Assembly: GCF_014695725.1 (NCBI RefSeq) | Contig: NZ_JACJOU010000032.1 | Coordinates: forward strand, 1 to 64,000 | From: Microcoleus sp. FACHB-672 | GTDB lineage: Bacteria > Cyanobacteriota > Cyanobacteriia > Cyanobacteriales > Oscillatoriaceae | Reading direction: 5' to 3' | Length of the DNA stretch: 64,000 nucleotides | In this document: piece after piece, positions 45,001-53,580 of the stretch | How positions within the stretch are numbered: the stretch's first letter is position 1 | Layout: every line of letters begins with the position of its first letter | The notes under the pieces: generated by a model | Seen by the model: the letters and a program-made list of their open reading frames with translations, nothing else | Told to the model about the DNA's origin: nothing | The model's database searches: none | Position numbers and translations under genes: made by a program

Positions 45001-46854
45001 AGCGGCACCGGCTTTGAGGATGCCTAACATTCCCACAATTATTTCTATCGAACGCTCAACACAAATTCCGATTAAATCTTCTGCTTCAAAACCCTGCTTT
45101 TTCAAGTAATGGGCTAATTGGTTGCTGAGTGTGTTGAGCTGTCGGTAAGTGTATTTTTTATCTTCCAAAACAAGTGCGATAGCATCTGGGGTGCGTTCTA
45201 CTTGCGCTTCAAATAATTGATGGACGCACAATTTTTTAGGATAATTTGCTTCAGTGTTGTTCCACTCTACTAATAGCTGATCTAACTCAGATTCACTTAA
45301 AATCGGTAAGTCTGAGATTGGTTGTTCTGGATTACCAACAATGCCTTCTAAAAGTGTTTGAAAATGCCCCAGCATCCGTTCGATTGTCGCGTGATCAAAT
45401 AAATCGGTACTGTAAACAACTAACCCGCTGATTCCGTCTGAGCGATCCACCCACAAGTCATTACCGGCAGACTGTTGCCACAGGTGAAACTCTAGATCAA
45501 AGCGAGTTGTACCGCTATCAAATTGCTGCGGCCTTAATATTAATCCAGGCAGCTCTAATGCTTCTACAGGTGCATTTTGCAGCGCAAAAACTACTTGAAA
45601 CAAGGGATTTTGGTTCAAATTGCGCTCTGGATGCAACTCCTCTACCAGCTTCTCAAAAGGCAAGTCTTGATGGGCATAAGCGCCTAGGGCAACCTCTCGA
45701 ACTCGGCTCAACAATTCCTGAAAGGTTGGGTTTCCCGAAAAGTCAGCACGCAGCACCAAACTATTAACAAAAAAACCAATTAACGGTTCTATATCACTAC
45801 GGTTACGATTAGCAATGGGTGAACCCACTGCAATATCTTCAGCGCCGGTGTAGCGGTAGAGCAAAGTCTGAAATGCCGCTAATAAAGTCATGAATAAAGT
45901 CGCCCCTTCCTCCTGACTCAAAGCTTCTAGCGCTTCGCTCAAAGGTTTGGGTAAGCTGAGAGTTTGCGTTGCCCCTCGATAAGTTTGAATAGCAGGTCTC
46001 GGTCTGCTTGCCGACAAATTTAATATAGAAATATCGGATAATTGTTTTTGCCAATAAGCTAACTGAGTTTCTAACACTTTCCCTGGCAACCATTCACGCT
46101 GCCAAAGAGCAAAATCTGCATATTGAATGGGTAGCGCCGGCAGCGGAGAAGGCTTGCCGGTGACAAACGCGGCATAAAGCGCCCCCACCTCTCGAATTAA
46201 CACGCCAATTGACCAACCATCAGAGACTATGTGGTGTAAATTCAGCAGCAGAACGTGCTCCGTCTCACCGAATTGCAACAACTTCACGCGCAGCAAAGGG
46301 CCATTTGTCAGATCGAAAGGACAGTGAGCTTCCTCAGTGGCGACACGACGTGCTTCGGTTTCCCGTTTCTGTGCCGGCACTTCTCGTAAATTTATAACAG
46401 GTATCGATAGTATTAAACTGGGGGAAATTTTTTGTACCGGCTGTCCATCTACTAACTGAAATGTGGTGCGTAAAGCTTCATGCCGGCGTACAATTTCGTT
46501 AAAAGTTTGCTCTAAAGCTGTTAAATTTAGCGTGCCGGTTAGACGAAATGCTGTAGGAACATTATAGAAAGCACTCCCTGGAACTAATTGGTCAAGAAAC
46601 CACAGGCGTTGCTGAGCAAAAGAAAGCGGAAAATTTTTGTCATCCGCTCTAGAAACAGGGCTTATAGAAGTCGCATTTATATTAATATTAGCTTGGCGTA
46701 AAAATGAAATAATTTCTGCTTTGCGCTCAGCTAGCTGTGCCCGAATTTCTGGCGTTAGAGTTCCTTCCGGAGCATTACAGCGCAAACGATCTCCATCCAC
46801 AAAAACCTGAATATCCAAGCTCCGAAGCTCTGATAGAAACTCAACAATATTCAA
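42085..46854 (-). CDS. NRPS module: TubC-type docking, C, A (Leu code), N-methyltransferase, PCP
   Basis: The 1589-aa protein begins with a TubC-like docking domain (MNIVEFLSELRSLDIQVFVDG). Condensation follows with HHIVSDGWS near residue 208. Adenylation carries YTSGSTGKPKGV and YKTGDLVRYR. An N-methyltransferase (VLEIGCGTGLVL) is inserted before the A10 motif NGKVDRRALP, and the PCP has DNFFELGGHSLLA. By alignment to GrsA the A-domain pocket reads D-A-W-F-L-G-N-V-V-K, a known leucine code, so N-methyl-leucine is predicted. There is no epimerase, reductase or thioesterase. The start is TTG with GAGGTG upstream. Confidence 0.9.
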   Translation of the reverse strand: MNIVEFLSELRSLDIQVFVDGDRLRCNAPEGTLTPEIRAQLAERKAEIISFLRQANININATSISPVSRADDKNFPLSFAQQRLWFLDQLVPGSAFYNVPTAFRLTGTLNLTALEQTFNEIVRRHEALRTTFQLVDGQPVQKISPSLILSIPVINLREVPAQKRETEARRVATEEAHCPFDLTNGPLLRVKLLQFGETEHVLLLNLHHIVSDGWSIGVLIREVGALYAAFVTGKPSPLPALPIQYADFALWQREWLPGKVLETQLAYWQKQLSDISILNLSASRPRPAIQTYRGATQTLSLPKPLSEALEALSQEEGATLFMTLLAAFQTLLYRYTGAEDIAVGSPIANRNRSDIEPLIGFFVNSLVLRADFSGNPTFQELLSRVREVALGAYAHQDLPFEKLVEELHPERNLNQNPLFQVVFALQNAPVEALELPGLILRPQQFDSGTTRFDLEFHLWQQSAGNDLWVDRSDGISGLVVYSTDLFDHATIERMLGHFQTLLEGIVGNPEQPISDLPILSESELDQLLVEWNNTEANYPKKLCVHQLFEAQVERTPDAIALVLEDKKYTYRQLNTLSNQLAHYLKKQGFEAEDLIGICVERSIEIIVGMLGILKAGAAYLPLDPTYPSERLNFILKDAQVPIVLTASDWVEKEKFASIDLSCIICLDQDWEKIAQESEDNPISSVTAGNLAYVIYTSGSTGKPKGVQIQHSGLLNLVFWHQQAFSVSPLDRVTQIAGVAFDACVWEIWPYLTAGASIYFPEDETRLSPEKLRDWLVLKAITISFLPTPLAEKVLQIEWPKDAQLRLLLTGGDKLHEYPLNSYPFQVVNNYGPAENTVVTTSGQITIENQADLGPPIGRPIANTKVYVLDSNLQPAAIGISGELYISGDGLARGYFNRPDLTAERFIPNPFSDKPGSRLYKTGDLVRYRGDGNLEFLGRSDDQIKIRGFRIELGEIESVLNQHPAVLQTVAVEREDAAGEKRLVAYLTLNAEGKEQPESIEPVQLQDEQVLQWQMLYDETYQQPAAEADPTFNIIGWNSSYTDQPIPAEHVREWVNNQVAQILALQPKRVLEIGCGTGLVLFRVAPHCTQYCGTDFSAPALHYIQQQVAKQEMPQVTLLQKIATDFNGIEAETFDTVILNSVVQYFPNIDYLAQVLKGAVQATAPGGFIFIGDVRSLPLLEAFHASVQLYQAEPSLTREQLQQRVQMQVFQETELVIDPGFFTALKEHLPEISDIEIQLMRGRHHNELTQFRYNVILHIKTEKATVNKTRDEVKCLDWIEDNLTLSKIHQLLTATKPEAISITRIPNARVMAAVKTAEWLSEGGKLKTASQLQRALQEFQEFGVEPEDLYGMSEKLSYVLNISWSEAGGNDCYDAIFVRKEVLNNQRTSLSFQGRTNNADLMVKKGNLHSYANNPLQAKAARKLVPQLQSYLTEKLPEYMVPSAFVVLESLPITPNGKVDRRALPAPEPIKPELSGSYVAPRTPVEERLVKIWAEILGLKRLGIHDNFFELGGHSLLATQLISRVRDAFEIELPLRSVFEAPTITEFSKLIENFQNNHVINKAPALVPISRESRRMKLSSLSKEVEDKSN

Positions 46855-46977
46855 AATTACACCTCTGTTAGCTTATTCATCAAAGCCATCGCTCTTATCC
46901 TAAACCACCGAAAAGAAAGAGAGAAATTATTTGTGTATGTCTTCCGTATGCTGGGCTATCATCAATAGATATTAACA

Positions 46978-47610
46978 TTAAATACTCAGTGCCAATTGAC
47001 CTAAACCCTTCAACACACTCAAAACATCATACAAATCATTTCCCGGATTGAAAAGAGAAAACATTCTAGACATTGCATACTGCGGAGCCTGCCCTTTGAC
47101 TAATTTAATAGATAGGAAATTTGCCCCATTTGTAACCAGCCCAAAGGTAGATTTACCCGATTGAGGATTTGCCAGCATATAACCAAGTAACTGCGCTATC
47201 CCTGTTTCTACAGAGAAAGCGGCTTGTTTAGATTCAATGACCAGAATCCAAATCTGTTCCAATAAAGTTAATACATCCATCTGTCCTTTGTAGCTCACTC
47301 CTTCATCTTCAAGAGAAATCTCCACAGACTTTTCTGACGTGATATGAAAGGGAGGTAGATAGAAGCCGGCTAAGTCTAACTGGGGAGAAAGCACCACCAT
47401 TTTGACAGTATTTTCCAGCAGGGGCGGGTAATAAAGTAAATTAGTATAACTTGCCTTAACTCGGTCAAGCTGCTGCTTTTCTAACTCGGTAATTTCTGGC
47501 AAGTTATCTTGCCACTCTCGGAAAAATTGCTCATTTTCAATTAGCTGCAATCCAAATTTAGTTTTTAAGTCATGCAGGGTGACGTTTTTAATTGGAATTG
47601 TTTGAACCAT
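46978..47610 (-). CDS. Stand-alone HsdR_N-like (PD-(D/E)XK) protein
   Basis: The 210-aa protein has the pattern GQMDVLTLLEQIWILVIESKQA followed by IAQLLGYMLANP. It fits the nuclease core of type I restriction R-subunit N-termini (Asp, then Glu-x-Lys, then Gln and Tyr). No helicase domain follows, and no hsdM or hsdS is nearby. Such single-domain proteins are common in cyanobacteria and their activity is untested. It separates the two NRPS genes. Confidence 0.75.
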   Translation of the reverse strand: MVQTIPIKNVTLHDLKTKFGLQLIENEQFFREWQDNLPEITELEKQQLDRVKASYTNLLYYPPLLENTVKMVVLSPQLDLAGFYLPPFHITSEKSVEISLEDEGVSYKGQMDVLTLLEQIWILVIESKQAAFSVETGIAQLLGYMLANPQSGKSTFGLVTNGANFLSIKLVKGQAPQYAMSRMFSLFNPGNDLYDVLSVLKGLGQLALSI

Positions 47611-47798
47611 AAGTTTTGTTGGTAAAAACAGGGAACTAGGACTTGGGAATTGAAAATGACCACTGACTCAGCTTTCCTGGCTCATCCTTTAGGAGGACTT
47701 GTGGAGGCTAGCACTTGCTATTGAATTGAGTGTGGTCTAATTTCTAGTATGACGTTGAAAGACAACGCTGTGAACATCCTATCGTAAGGTTTAAGCTC

Positions 47799-48908
47799 AT
47801 GCTATTTATGCCTCTCAATATCCCGTTAATATGGCTGGTTGGACTGCTGTCCACCGGCATACTTGGCGGAGGAATCTACATTCTCTATGAGTGGTATGAA
47901 GGTGAACTGGTGGGAATGTCCTACTTATTGAGCGGACTGGCGATGGTTTTGTGGTCTTTTGGCGGTCGTTTTATTAGTTTGCCACTGTTACGCCGGCCTG
48001 GAAATGATGAACCTAAGCGAATGCGTTCTGAGACTGTAAAACGTGTGCAGAGACCTGATGGGAGTGTGCTTCAAGTAGAGTTTTATGGCCCTGAAGATGG
48101 TCAACCAATTATCCTGTCACACGGTTGGGGTCCTAACAGTAACGTCTGGTACTATGCCAAGCGACAATTGAGCAAACACTTCCGAGTCATTGTTTGGGAT
48201 ATGCCGGGTTTAGGAAAATCAACTAGGCCGAAAAATAAGGACTATTCGGTGGAAAAATTTGCTGGAGATTTGGAAGCTGTTGTTGCCATTGCAGGAGATA
48301 AGCCGGCGATTTTACTTGGACACAGCATGGGTGGCATGGTTGCCTTAACATTTTGCCGGCTGTTTCCTGAACTCTTGGGAAAAAGAGTTGCCGGTTTAAT
48401 TTTGGTTGATACCACTTATACTAATCCCATCAAAACTTCTATTTTGAGCCGGTTGTTACGCAAGTTGCAAAAGCCAGTTTTAGAACCGTTGCTCTACCTT
48501 GCTATTTTGATATCACCTATTTTTTGGTTAATGACTTGGCTGAGTTATCTCAACGGAACGCTTTATATTAGTGTAGAAATATCTGGATTCACCGGCACTG
48601 AAACACGCGGTCAACTCGATTTTTCTGCTTTATTATCTGCCTTCGCTTCGCCCGCTGTTCTCGCTCGTGGTACGTTGGGAATGTTCAACTACGATGAAAC
48701 CCAAACGCTGCCAACCATTAACGTGCCGGTGTTACTTGTTTGCGGCGCATCAGATATTGCTACGACTCCCCCAGCAAGCGTCCGCATGAACGCGGAATTA
48801 CCTCAATCTGAACTCGTCATTTTAAAGCCGGCTGGCCACATGAGTTTGATGGAGCAAAATTCACAGTTTTCTGAAGCGGTTAGTGCCTTTTGTGATACCC
48901 GCTTGTAA
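47799..48908 (+). CDS. Membrane-anchored alpha/beta hydrolase
   Basis: The 369-aa protein has two N-terminal membrane helices (about residues 7-29 and 41-63). An alpha/beta hydrolase domain follows with the oxyanion region LSHGWGPNSNVW, nucleophile elbow LGHSMGGMVA, acid near CGASDIATTP, and histidine in KPAGHMSLM. It is on the opposite strand to the NRPS genes. It could act on the peptide, or be unrelated lipase-like housekeeping; membrane anchoring argues against a typical type II thioesterase. Confidence 0.85.
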   Translation: MLFMPLNIPLIWLVGLLSTGILGGGIYILYEWYEGELVGMSYLLSGLAMVLWSFGGRFISLPLLRRPGNDEPKRMRSETVKRVQRPDGSVLQVEFYGPEDGQPIILSHGWGPNSNVWYYAKRQLSKHFRVIVWDMPGLGKSTRPKNKDYSVEKFAGDLEAVVAIAGDKPAILLGHSMGGMVALTFCRLFPELLGKRVAGLILVDTTYTNPIKTSILSRLLRKLQKPVLEPLLYLAILISPIFWLMTWLSYLNGTLYISVEISGFTGTETRGQLDFSALLSAFASPAVLARGTLGMFNYDETQTLPTINVPVLLVCGASDIATTPPASVRMNAELPQSELVILKPAGHMSLMEQNSQFSEAVSAFCDTRL

Positions 48909-48933
48909 TTCTAATTTTAAATAAGCCATCATA

Positions 48934-48979
48934 ATGATTTGTAGGTTAGATTCCAGCCTCAACCCAACCTACAAATCAT
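48934..48979. terminator. Bidirectional-type hairpin between convergent genes
   Basis: ATGATTTGTAGGTT (48934-48947) pairs perfectly with AACCTACAAATCAT (48966-48979), 18-base loop, followed by ATTTT. It lies between the convergent hydrolase and C-A-PCP NRPS stops. It resembles the GTAGGTTGGGTTGAGG-type intergenic repeat of cyanobacteria. Confidence 0.75.
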
Positions 48980-48982
48980 ATT

Positions 48983-51900
48983 TTAAAATTCGATTTCTTC
49001 TCGCTCATTTATCCCAGATTGGGTTAAATTCAAACCTTTTGCTGCCCAACAGACTGTTTCAATATACTTAGCAAGATGCGCCACAGTTGGGGCCTCAAAT
49101 AAATTGCGTAACGGCAATTCTACTTCAAAAGCGTCCCGCACTCGGGAGACTAGCTGAGTTGCCAGTAGAGAATGACCTCCTAATTCAAAGAAATTGTCGT
49201 GAATACTCACTTGTTTTAATCCTAGAATTTCGGCCCAAATGCCGGCTAATACTTCTTCAGCAGCAGTGCTAGGTGCAACATAATTTTCGTTAATGTTTTC
49301 AAGGATATCTATCACCGACAGGCGACGACGATCTATTTTCCCGTTGAATGTGAGGGGTAAAGACTCCAGTACCACAAAAGCTGAAGGCACCATATATTCT
49401 GGCAAATTTTCAGCTAAGAATTGACGCAGAGTAGAGATGAGGGATGAGGGATGAGAAATGAGAGATGAGTTAGAAGGAACAATGTAAGCCACGATGCGCT
49501 TGTTAGCAGAGATATCTTCTTTCGCAATTGCAACTATTTGTTTAATCGCTGGATGTTGACTGAGGGTTGCTTCAATTTCTCCCAATTCTATGCGGAAACC
49601 CCGAATTTTTACTTGTTCATCAATTCGACCTAAAAATTCAATATTGCCGTCGGGTAAATAGCGAGCTAAATCACCTGTTTTATAAACCCGGCTTGAAGAG
49701 TTAAGCGATGAAATTATCCCTCTCTCCTTCTCGTCCCCAAAGGGATTCGGAATAAATCGCTCAGCCGTTAAATCGGGCCGGTTGAGGTAGCCTCGTGCCA
49801 ATCTTTCACCACTAATATACAGTTCGCCGGCAACGCCAATGGGTGCCGGTTGTAGCTGTTGATCTAGCAGATAAATTTGCGTATCCGTAACAGGGCGACC
49901 AATGGGAATAGATGTAGCCGATTCTGGGATATCTCCTATGCAGTAAAAAGAAGAAAACGTAGTATTTTCTGTTGGCCCATACAGATGAATCAGTTGTTGC
50001 GGCGCACCTTTTTTAAGCACCTCTCGCACCCATTGCAGATCGGCCATTTCACCGCCAAATAGCAAATATATTAACTTATTGAAGGCTTGCGGAACAACGC
50101 TTGCCATTTGATTAAATAAAGCGGTCGTTAAAAACAAAATACTGATGTCATTATTTCTCAGTTGTCTTGCAAAGTTCTGAGGTGAAAGGATAACATTTCT
50201 ATTAATTAGAACAAGCTGAGCGCCATGAAGTAATGCGCCCCAAATCTCAAAAGCTGCGGCATCAAAAGAAGTATTGGAGACTTGAGCAATTTTATCTGTC
50301 GGTTCTATTTTAATATAGTTTGGGTTTAAGAACGTCCTGACAGCAGCTTTATGGGAAATCGCAACTCCCTTCGGTTTTCCTGTAGAACCCGACGTGTAGA
50401 TGACATAAGCTAAATTTTCTTCGTTTATGCTGTTTTTAAGATTTTCCCCGCTTTCTCGGTTAATAACTTCTTCATCTTTATCTAAGCAAACAAATTTTGT
50501 GTTTCCATAATCAATCTCTAATAATGAATGAGTGATTACTAAGGATACTTGAGCGTCTTCTAACATAAAACTCAAGCGTTCGCGAGGATAACTGGGATCT
50601 AAAGATAGATAAGCCCCACCGGCTTTCAAAATTGCCAGCATTGCCACGATGAGGCCGGCAGAAGGTTCTAGACAGATGCCGGTGACCACTTCCGAACCAA
50701 CGCCCAATTTTTGCAAGTAGTGGGCCAGTTTGTTGCTGCGAATGTTTAATTCGCCGTAGGTGAGTTTTTCGTCCTCAAAAATAACTGCTAATTTATCTGG
50801 ATTTTGCTCAACTTGTGCTTCAAATAGCTGAGGAATACTACCCTTTTGCTTAGAAATATAATTTTGATTATTTATTAAATTATTGTTGAACTCTACCAAA
50901 ATTTGATGCTGTTCTAGATCGCTTAAAATTGATAAATCACCAATACGCTGATCGGGATTGGCAACAATATTTTTTAATAGTATGCTGAAATGCTCGATCA
51001 TTCGGCTAATGGTAGCTTGATCGAATAAATCAGTGTTGTACACTACTATGCCTCTAAATCCTTCAGAATTCTGCCACTGCTCCCCATAAATGCTTCTAAA
51101 ATCTGATGAGGATTTCCACAGATGAAGTTCCAAATCAAAGCGCGTTGTTTGAGTTTCGATATTAACCGAACTTACCGCTAAACCGGGTAACTGTAGCCCT
51201 TCCATTGGGGCATTTTGGAGAGCAAACACAACTTGAAACAGGGGATGCCGGCTCAAATTTCGCTCTGGATGCAGTTCTTCAACTAGCTTTTCAAAAGGCA
51301 AATCTTGGTGGGCATAGGCTCCTAGAGTTACCTCGCGCACTCTGGCGAGTAATTCTCGAAATGTAGGATTTCCTGATAGATCGGTACGCAACACTAAAGT
51401 ATTGATAAAAAAACCAATGAGTTTTTCTATTTCGCTGCGATTGCGATTAGCGATGGGTGAACCAATTGCAATATCTTCTTGGTAGGTGTGGCGGTAAATT
51501 AGCGTCTGAAAAGCTGCCAAAAGAGTCATAAATAGGGTGACTTCTTCGTGCTGTGAAAGTTTTTCTAGTGACTCACTCAGCTCTTTTGAAATCTCCAAAT
51601 ATTGAGTAGCTCCCCGGTAAGTTTGGGTAGCCGGCCTTGGTCGATCAACCGGCAGGTTTAATACCTCGATGCCGGCTAATTGTTGCCGCCAGTAAGCCAA
51701 CTGGGTTTCTAACACGTCTCCTTGCAACCATTCGCGCTGCCATTCTGCAAAGTCGGCATACTGCAACGGTAACGCCGGCATCAATGCAGGCCGGTTTTCA
51801 GCAAACGCTGTGTAAAATATTCCTAATTCCCGAATCAGCACCCCGATAGACCAATCATCGGCGACAATATGGTGCATATTCAGCAATAAAATATGTTCCC

Positions 51901-52345
51901 TCTCGTCTAGCCGCAGCAGTGTCACTCGCAACAATGGCCCTTGAGACAGATTGAAAGGACGCTCACATTCTGCTGTAATTAATCGCTTTGCTTCCGCCTC
52001 TCGTTCTGTTGTCGGCAATTGTTGCAAATCTAACACTGGCACAGCTACATTTAAGCTCGGTGCAATCGCTTGGAAGGGTTGCCCCTCTACGATTACAAAT
52101 GCCGTGCGTAAGACTTCATGCCGGCGTACAATTTCGTTCAACGTCCGCTCTAGTGCCGTTAAATTTAGCGTGCCGGTTAAGCGAATCACGGTTGGCACAT
52201 TATAGGCAGCAGTTCCGGGAATTAATTGGTCAAAGAACCAAAGTCGCTGTTGTGAGAAAGAGGCTGGAAAGATAAAAACTTCCTCTTCAGGAAGATTGAC
52301 TTTTGTCTTTGCATCTGCAATAAAATTTTTAGAAATGTCCGGCAT
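48983..52345 (-). CDS. NRPS module: C-A-PCP, Ile/Val-like code
   Basis: The 1120-aa protein has an LCL-like condensation domain (FPASFSQQRLWFFDQLIPG, HHIVADDWS), adenylation (YTSGSTGKPKGV, YGPTENTTFSSF, YKTGDLARYL, NGKIDRRRL) and PCP (DNFFELGGHSLLA). The pocket by alignment to GrsA reads D-A-F-F-L-G-L-T-F-K, closest to Ile/Val codes. The A domain carries two short insertions: one after NPFGDEKERG, and one encoded by five tandem heptads. The acidic C-terminus (INEREEIEF) could be the partner of the TubC domain on the other NRPS. No thioesterase is present. Confidence 0.9.
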   Translation of the reverse strand: MPDISKNFIADAKTKVNLPEEEVFIFPASFSQQRLWFFDQLIPGTAAYNVPTVIRLTGTLNLTALERTLNEIVRRHEVLRTAFVIVEGQPFQAIAPSLNVAVPVLDLQQLPTTEREAEAKRLITAECERPFNLSQGPLLRVTLLRLDEREHILLLNMHHIVADDWSIGVLIRELGIFYTAFAENRPALMPALPLQYADFAEWQREWLQGDVLETQLAYWRQQLAGIEVLNLPVDRPRPATQTYRGATQYLEISKELSESLEKLSQHEEVTLFMTLLAAFQTLIYRHTYQEDIAIGSPIANRNRSEIEKLIGFFINTLVLRTDLSGNPTFRELLARVREVTLGAYAHQDLPFEKLVEELHPERNLSRHPLFQVVFALQNAPMEGLQLPGLAVSSVNIETQTTRFDLELHLWKSSSDFRSIYGEQWQNSEGFRGIVVYNTDLFDQATISRMIEHFSILLKNIVANPDQRIGDLSILSDLEQHQILVEFNNNLINNQNYISKQKGSIPQLFEAQVEQNPDKLAVIFEDEKLTYGELNIRSNKLAHYLQKLGVGSEVVTGICLEPSAGLIVAMLAILKAGGAYLSLDPSYPRERLSFMLEDAQVSLVITHSLLEIDYGNTKFVCLDKDEEVINRESGENLKNSINEENLAYVIYTSGSTGKPKGVAISHKAAVRTFLNPNYIKIEPTDKIAQVSNTSFDAAAFEIWGALLHGAQLVLINRNVILSPQNFARQLRNNDISILFLTTALFNQMASVVPQAFNKLIYLLFGGEMADLQWVREVLKKGAPQQLIHLYGPTENTTFSSFYCIGDIPESATSIPIGRPVTDTQIYLLDQQLQPAPIGVAGELYISGERLARGYLNRPDLTAERFIPNPFGDEKERGIISSLNSSSRVYKTGDLARYLPDGNIEFLGRIDEQVKIRGFRIELGEIEATLSQHPAIKQIVAIAKEDISANKRIVAYIVPSNSSLISHPSSLISTLRQFLAENLPEYMVPSAFVVLESLPLTFNGKIDRRRLSVIDILENINENYVAPSTAAEEVLAGIWAEILGLKQVSIHDNFFELGGHSLLATQLVSRVRDAFEVELPLRNLFEAPTVAHLAKYIETVCWAAKGLNLTQSGINEREEIEF
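49434..49468. repeat. Five tandem heptads inside an NRPS adenylation domain
   Basis: GAGATGA, GGGATGA, GGGATGA, GAAATGA and GAGATGA in tandem. On the coding strand they give a serine-rich insert (SLISHPSSLIS) between the A8 and A10 motifs while the frame stays open. Confidence 0.85.
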
Positions 52346-52779
52346 TATTTTTATTTCGTTTCACTGCTTTCTTGTCAAAAATTGTAGTGGTATAACTGTA
52401 ATTTTTCAAAGCAATTGAATTCAAATTCTCAAGCCAGTGAAACAACACCAAGCACAGCAGTTGAGATAATGTAATGTAAAAGGCGGTCAGTGACTCGCAC
52501 TAACCGCCAACGACAGAATATTCAAACCGGACTGATAGACATTTCCTAGTTCATAAGATCGGAAAAATGTACTTCCCACGCAAGATTGATTTTTTGAGGT
52601 GAGGGAGGGAGAGATAAGCGTTAGTCTGAAAAGAAATTTCTCTCGCTGGCATTTGCCGTAACTTTGCTTTGCCGGCACCGCAATCTATGCTCTATATCAA
52701 CTACCCTAAAACACCATAATTAATTTCTCTCCCTCTTTCTGCCTCAATTCTCATTAAAAATTATCAGCAGAACTTGATA
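52346..52779. other. Intergenic region upstream of NRPS gene
   Basis: About 430 bases without a supported gene. It contains a hairpin with a T run on the minus strand (52478-52508) and is otherwise AT-rich. Confidence 0.4.
52478..52508 (-). terminator. Candidate terminator downstream of the peptidoglycan-binding gene
   Basis: On the minus strand GGCGGT-TAGTG pairs with CACTG-ACCGCC (one mismatch) and TTTTA follows. It is about 270 bases after the stop at 52780, so the transcript would have a long 3' part. Confidence 0.5.
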
Positions 52780-53268
52780 TTAGTGCGGCTTCTTGCTCAA
52801 AGCGTGCCAAGTGCGAGAACCCACGATTCCATCAGCGAGCAAACCACTGTACTTTTGGAAAGCGCGCACCGCTTCTTCAGTTTTTAGCCCAAAGTTACCG
52901 TCAAGATTTCCGACATAAAAACCGGCAATGTGGAGAACCCGTTGCAGTGTGAAAACTGACTGTCCTAGGCTGCCTCTTTGCAACACCGGCATATTGACAG
53001 GCGCACCGCTATAAAGCGCTTGCCAAGTCACTGCCCCAACGATGCCATCTTCTTTCAGGAAAACACGGTGCTGGAAAGCTTTAACTGCTGTTTCCACCGG
53101 CAGATCAAAAATTCCATCTAGGCTATCAGTATAAATTTCCCAATGCCCTAGTAGTTTTTGTAATTCTACGACTGCTGTTCCTTTAGAACCGCGCTGAAGA
53201 ACTGGCTTGGTAGTTTTAGCTTGAGTTGTAGCGGTAGAGGTTGCTTTCGGATTAATTGGAGTTTGCAT
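52780..53268 (-). CDS. Protein with two peptidoglycan-binding (PG_binding_1) domains
   Basis: The 162-aa protein has a Thr/Gln-rich N-terminus without a signal peptide. Two tandem PG_binding_1 repeats follow: VLQRGSKGTAVVELQKLLGHW through DGIFDLPVETAVKAFQ, and VLQRGSLGQSVFTLQRVLHI through DGNFGLKTEEAVRAFQ, each ending DGIVG. It probably binds cell-wall peptides. No catalytic domain is attached. It has a good ribosome-binding site (AGGAAA) and two palindromes upstream. Confidence 0.9.
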   Translation of the reverse strand: MQTPINPKATSTATTQAKTTKPVLQRGSKGTAVVELQKLLGHWEIYTDSLDGIFDLPVETAVKAFQHRVFLKEDGIVGAVTWQALYSGAPVNMPVLQRGSLGQSVFTLQRVLHIAGFYVGNLDGNFGLKTEEAVRAFQKYSGLLADGIVGSRTWHALSKKPH

Positions 53269-53344
53269 TTGAGTTTCCTTGAATGTGTGTTCTTACCTTT
53301 TCAAGATACTCTGGGTTTCGCAGGGCCGGCTTCACCACATTGGC

Positions 53345-53452
53345 TCATCCAATGGGGTGATCTTGATCATAAATGCGTAGATTATTGAAATAAATTTAGA
53401 TACTTCAGTTTCAACAAATTTAAGTTGCTGCTGCCATCACCCCAATGGGTGA
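53345..53452. promoter_or_regulatory. Pair of imperfect palindromes upstream of the peptidoglycan-binding gene
   Basis: TCATCC-AATG-GGGTGA (53345-53360) and TCACCC-CAAT-GGGTGA (53437-53452) share the form TCAYCC-N4-GGGTGA, 92 bases apart, about 75-185 bases upstream of the start at 53268. They look like dimer-binding operator sites, but this is inference. Confidence 0.35.
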
Positions 53453-53580
53453 ATCCACAGGATGAGGTGCATTCGTATTTGCTGATTATCTTTCGATAAA
53501 AGGCGAATTTTATGAATAAATTATATTTCTGTAGCGTTCCCAAGCAGGAGCCTGGGAACTGAAAAAAGTTAACCCTGATT

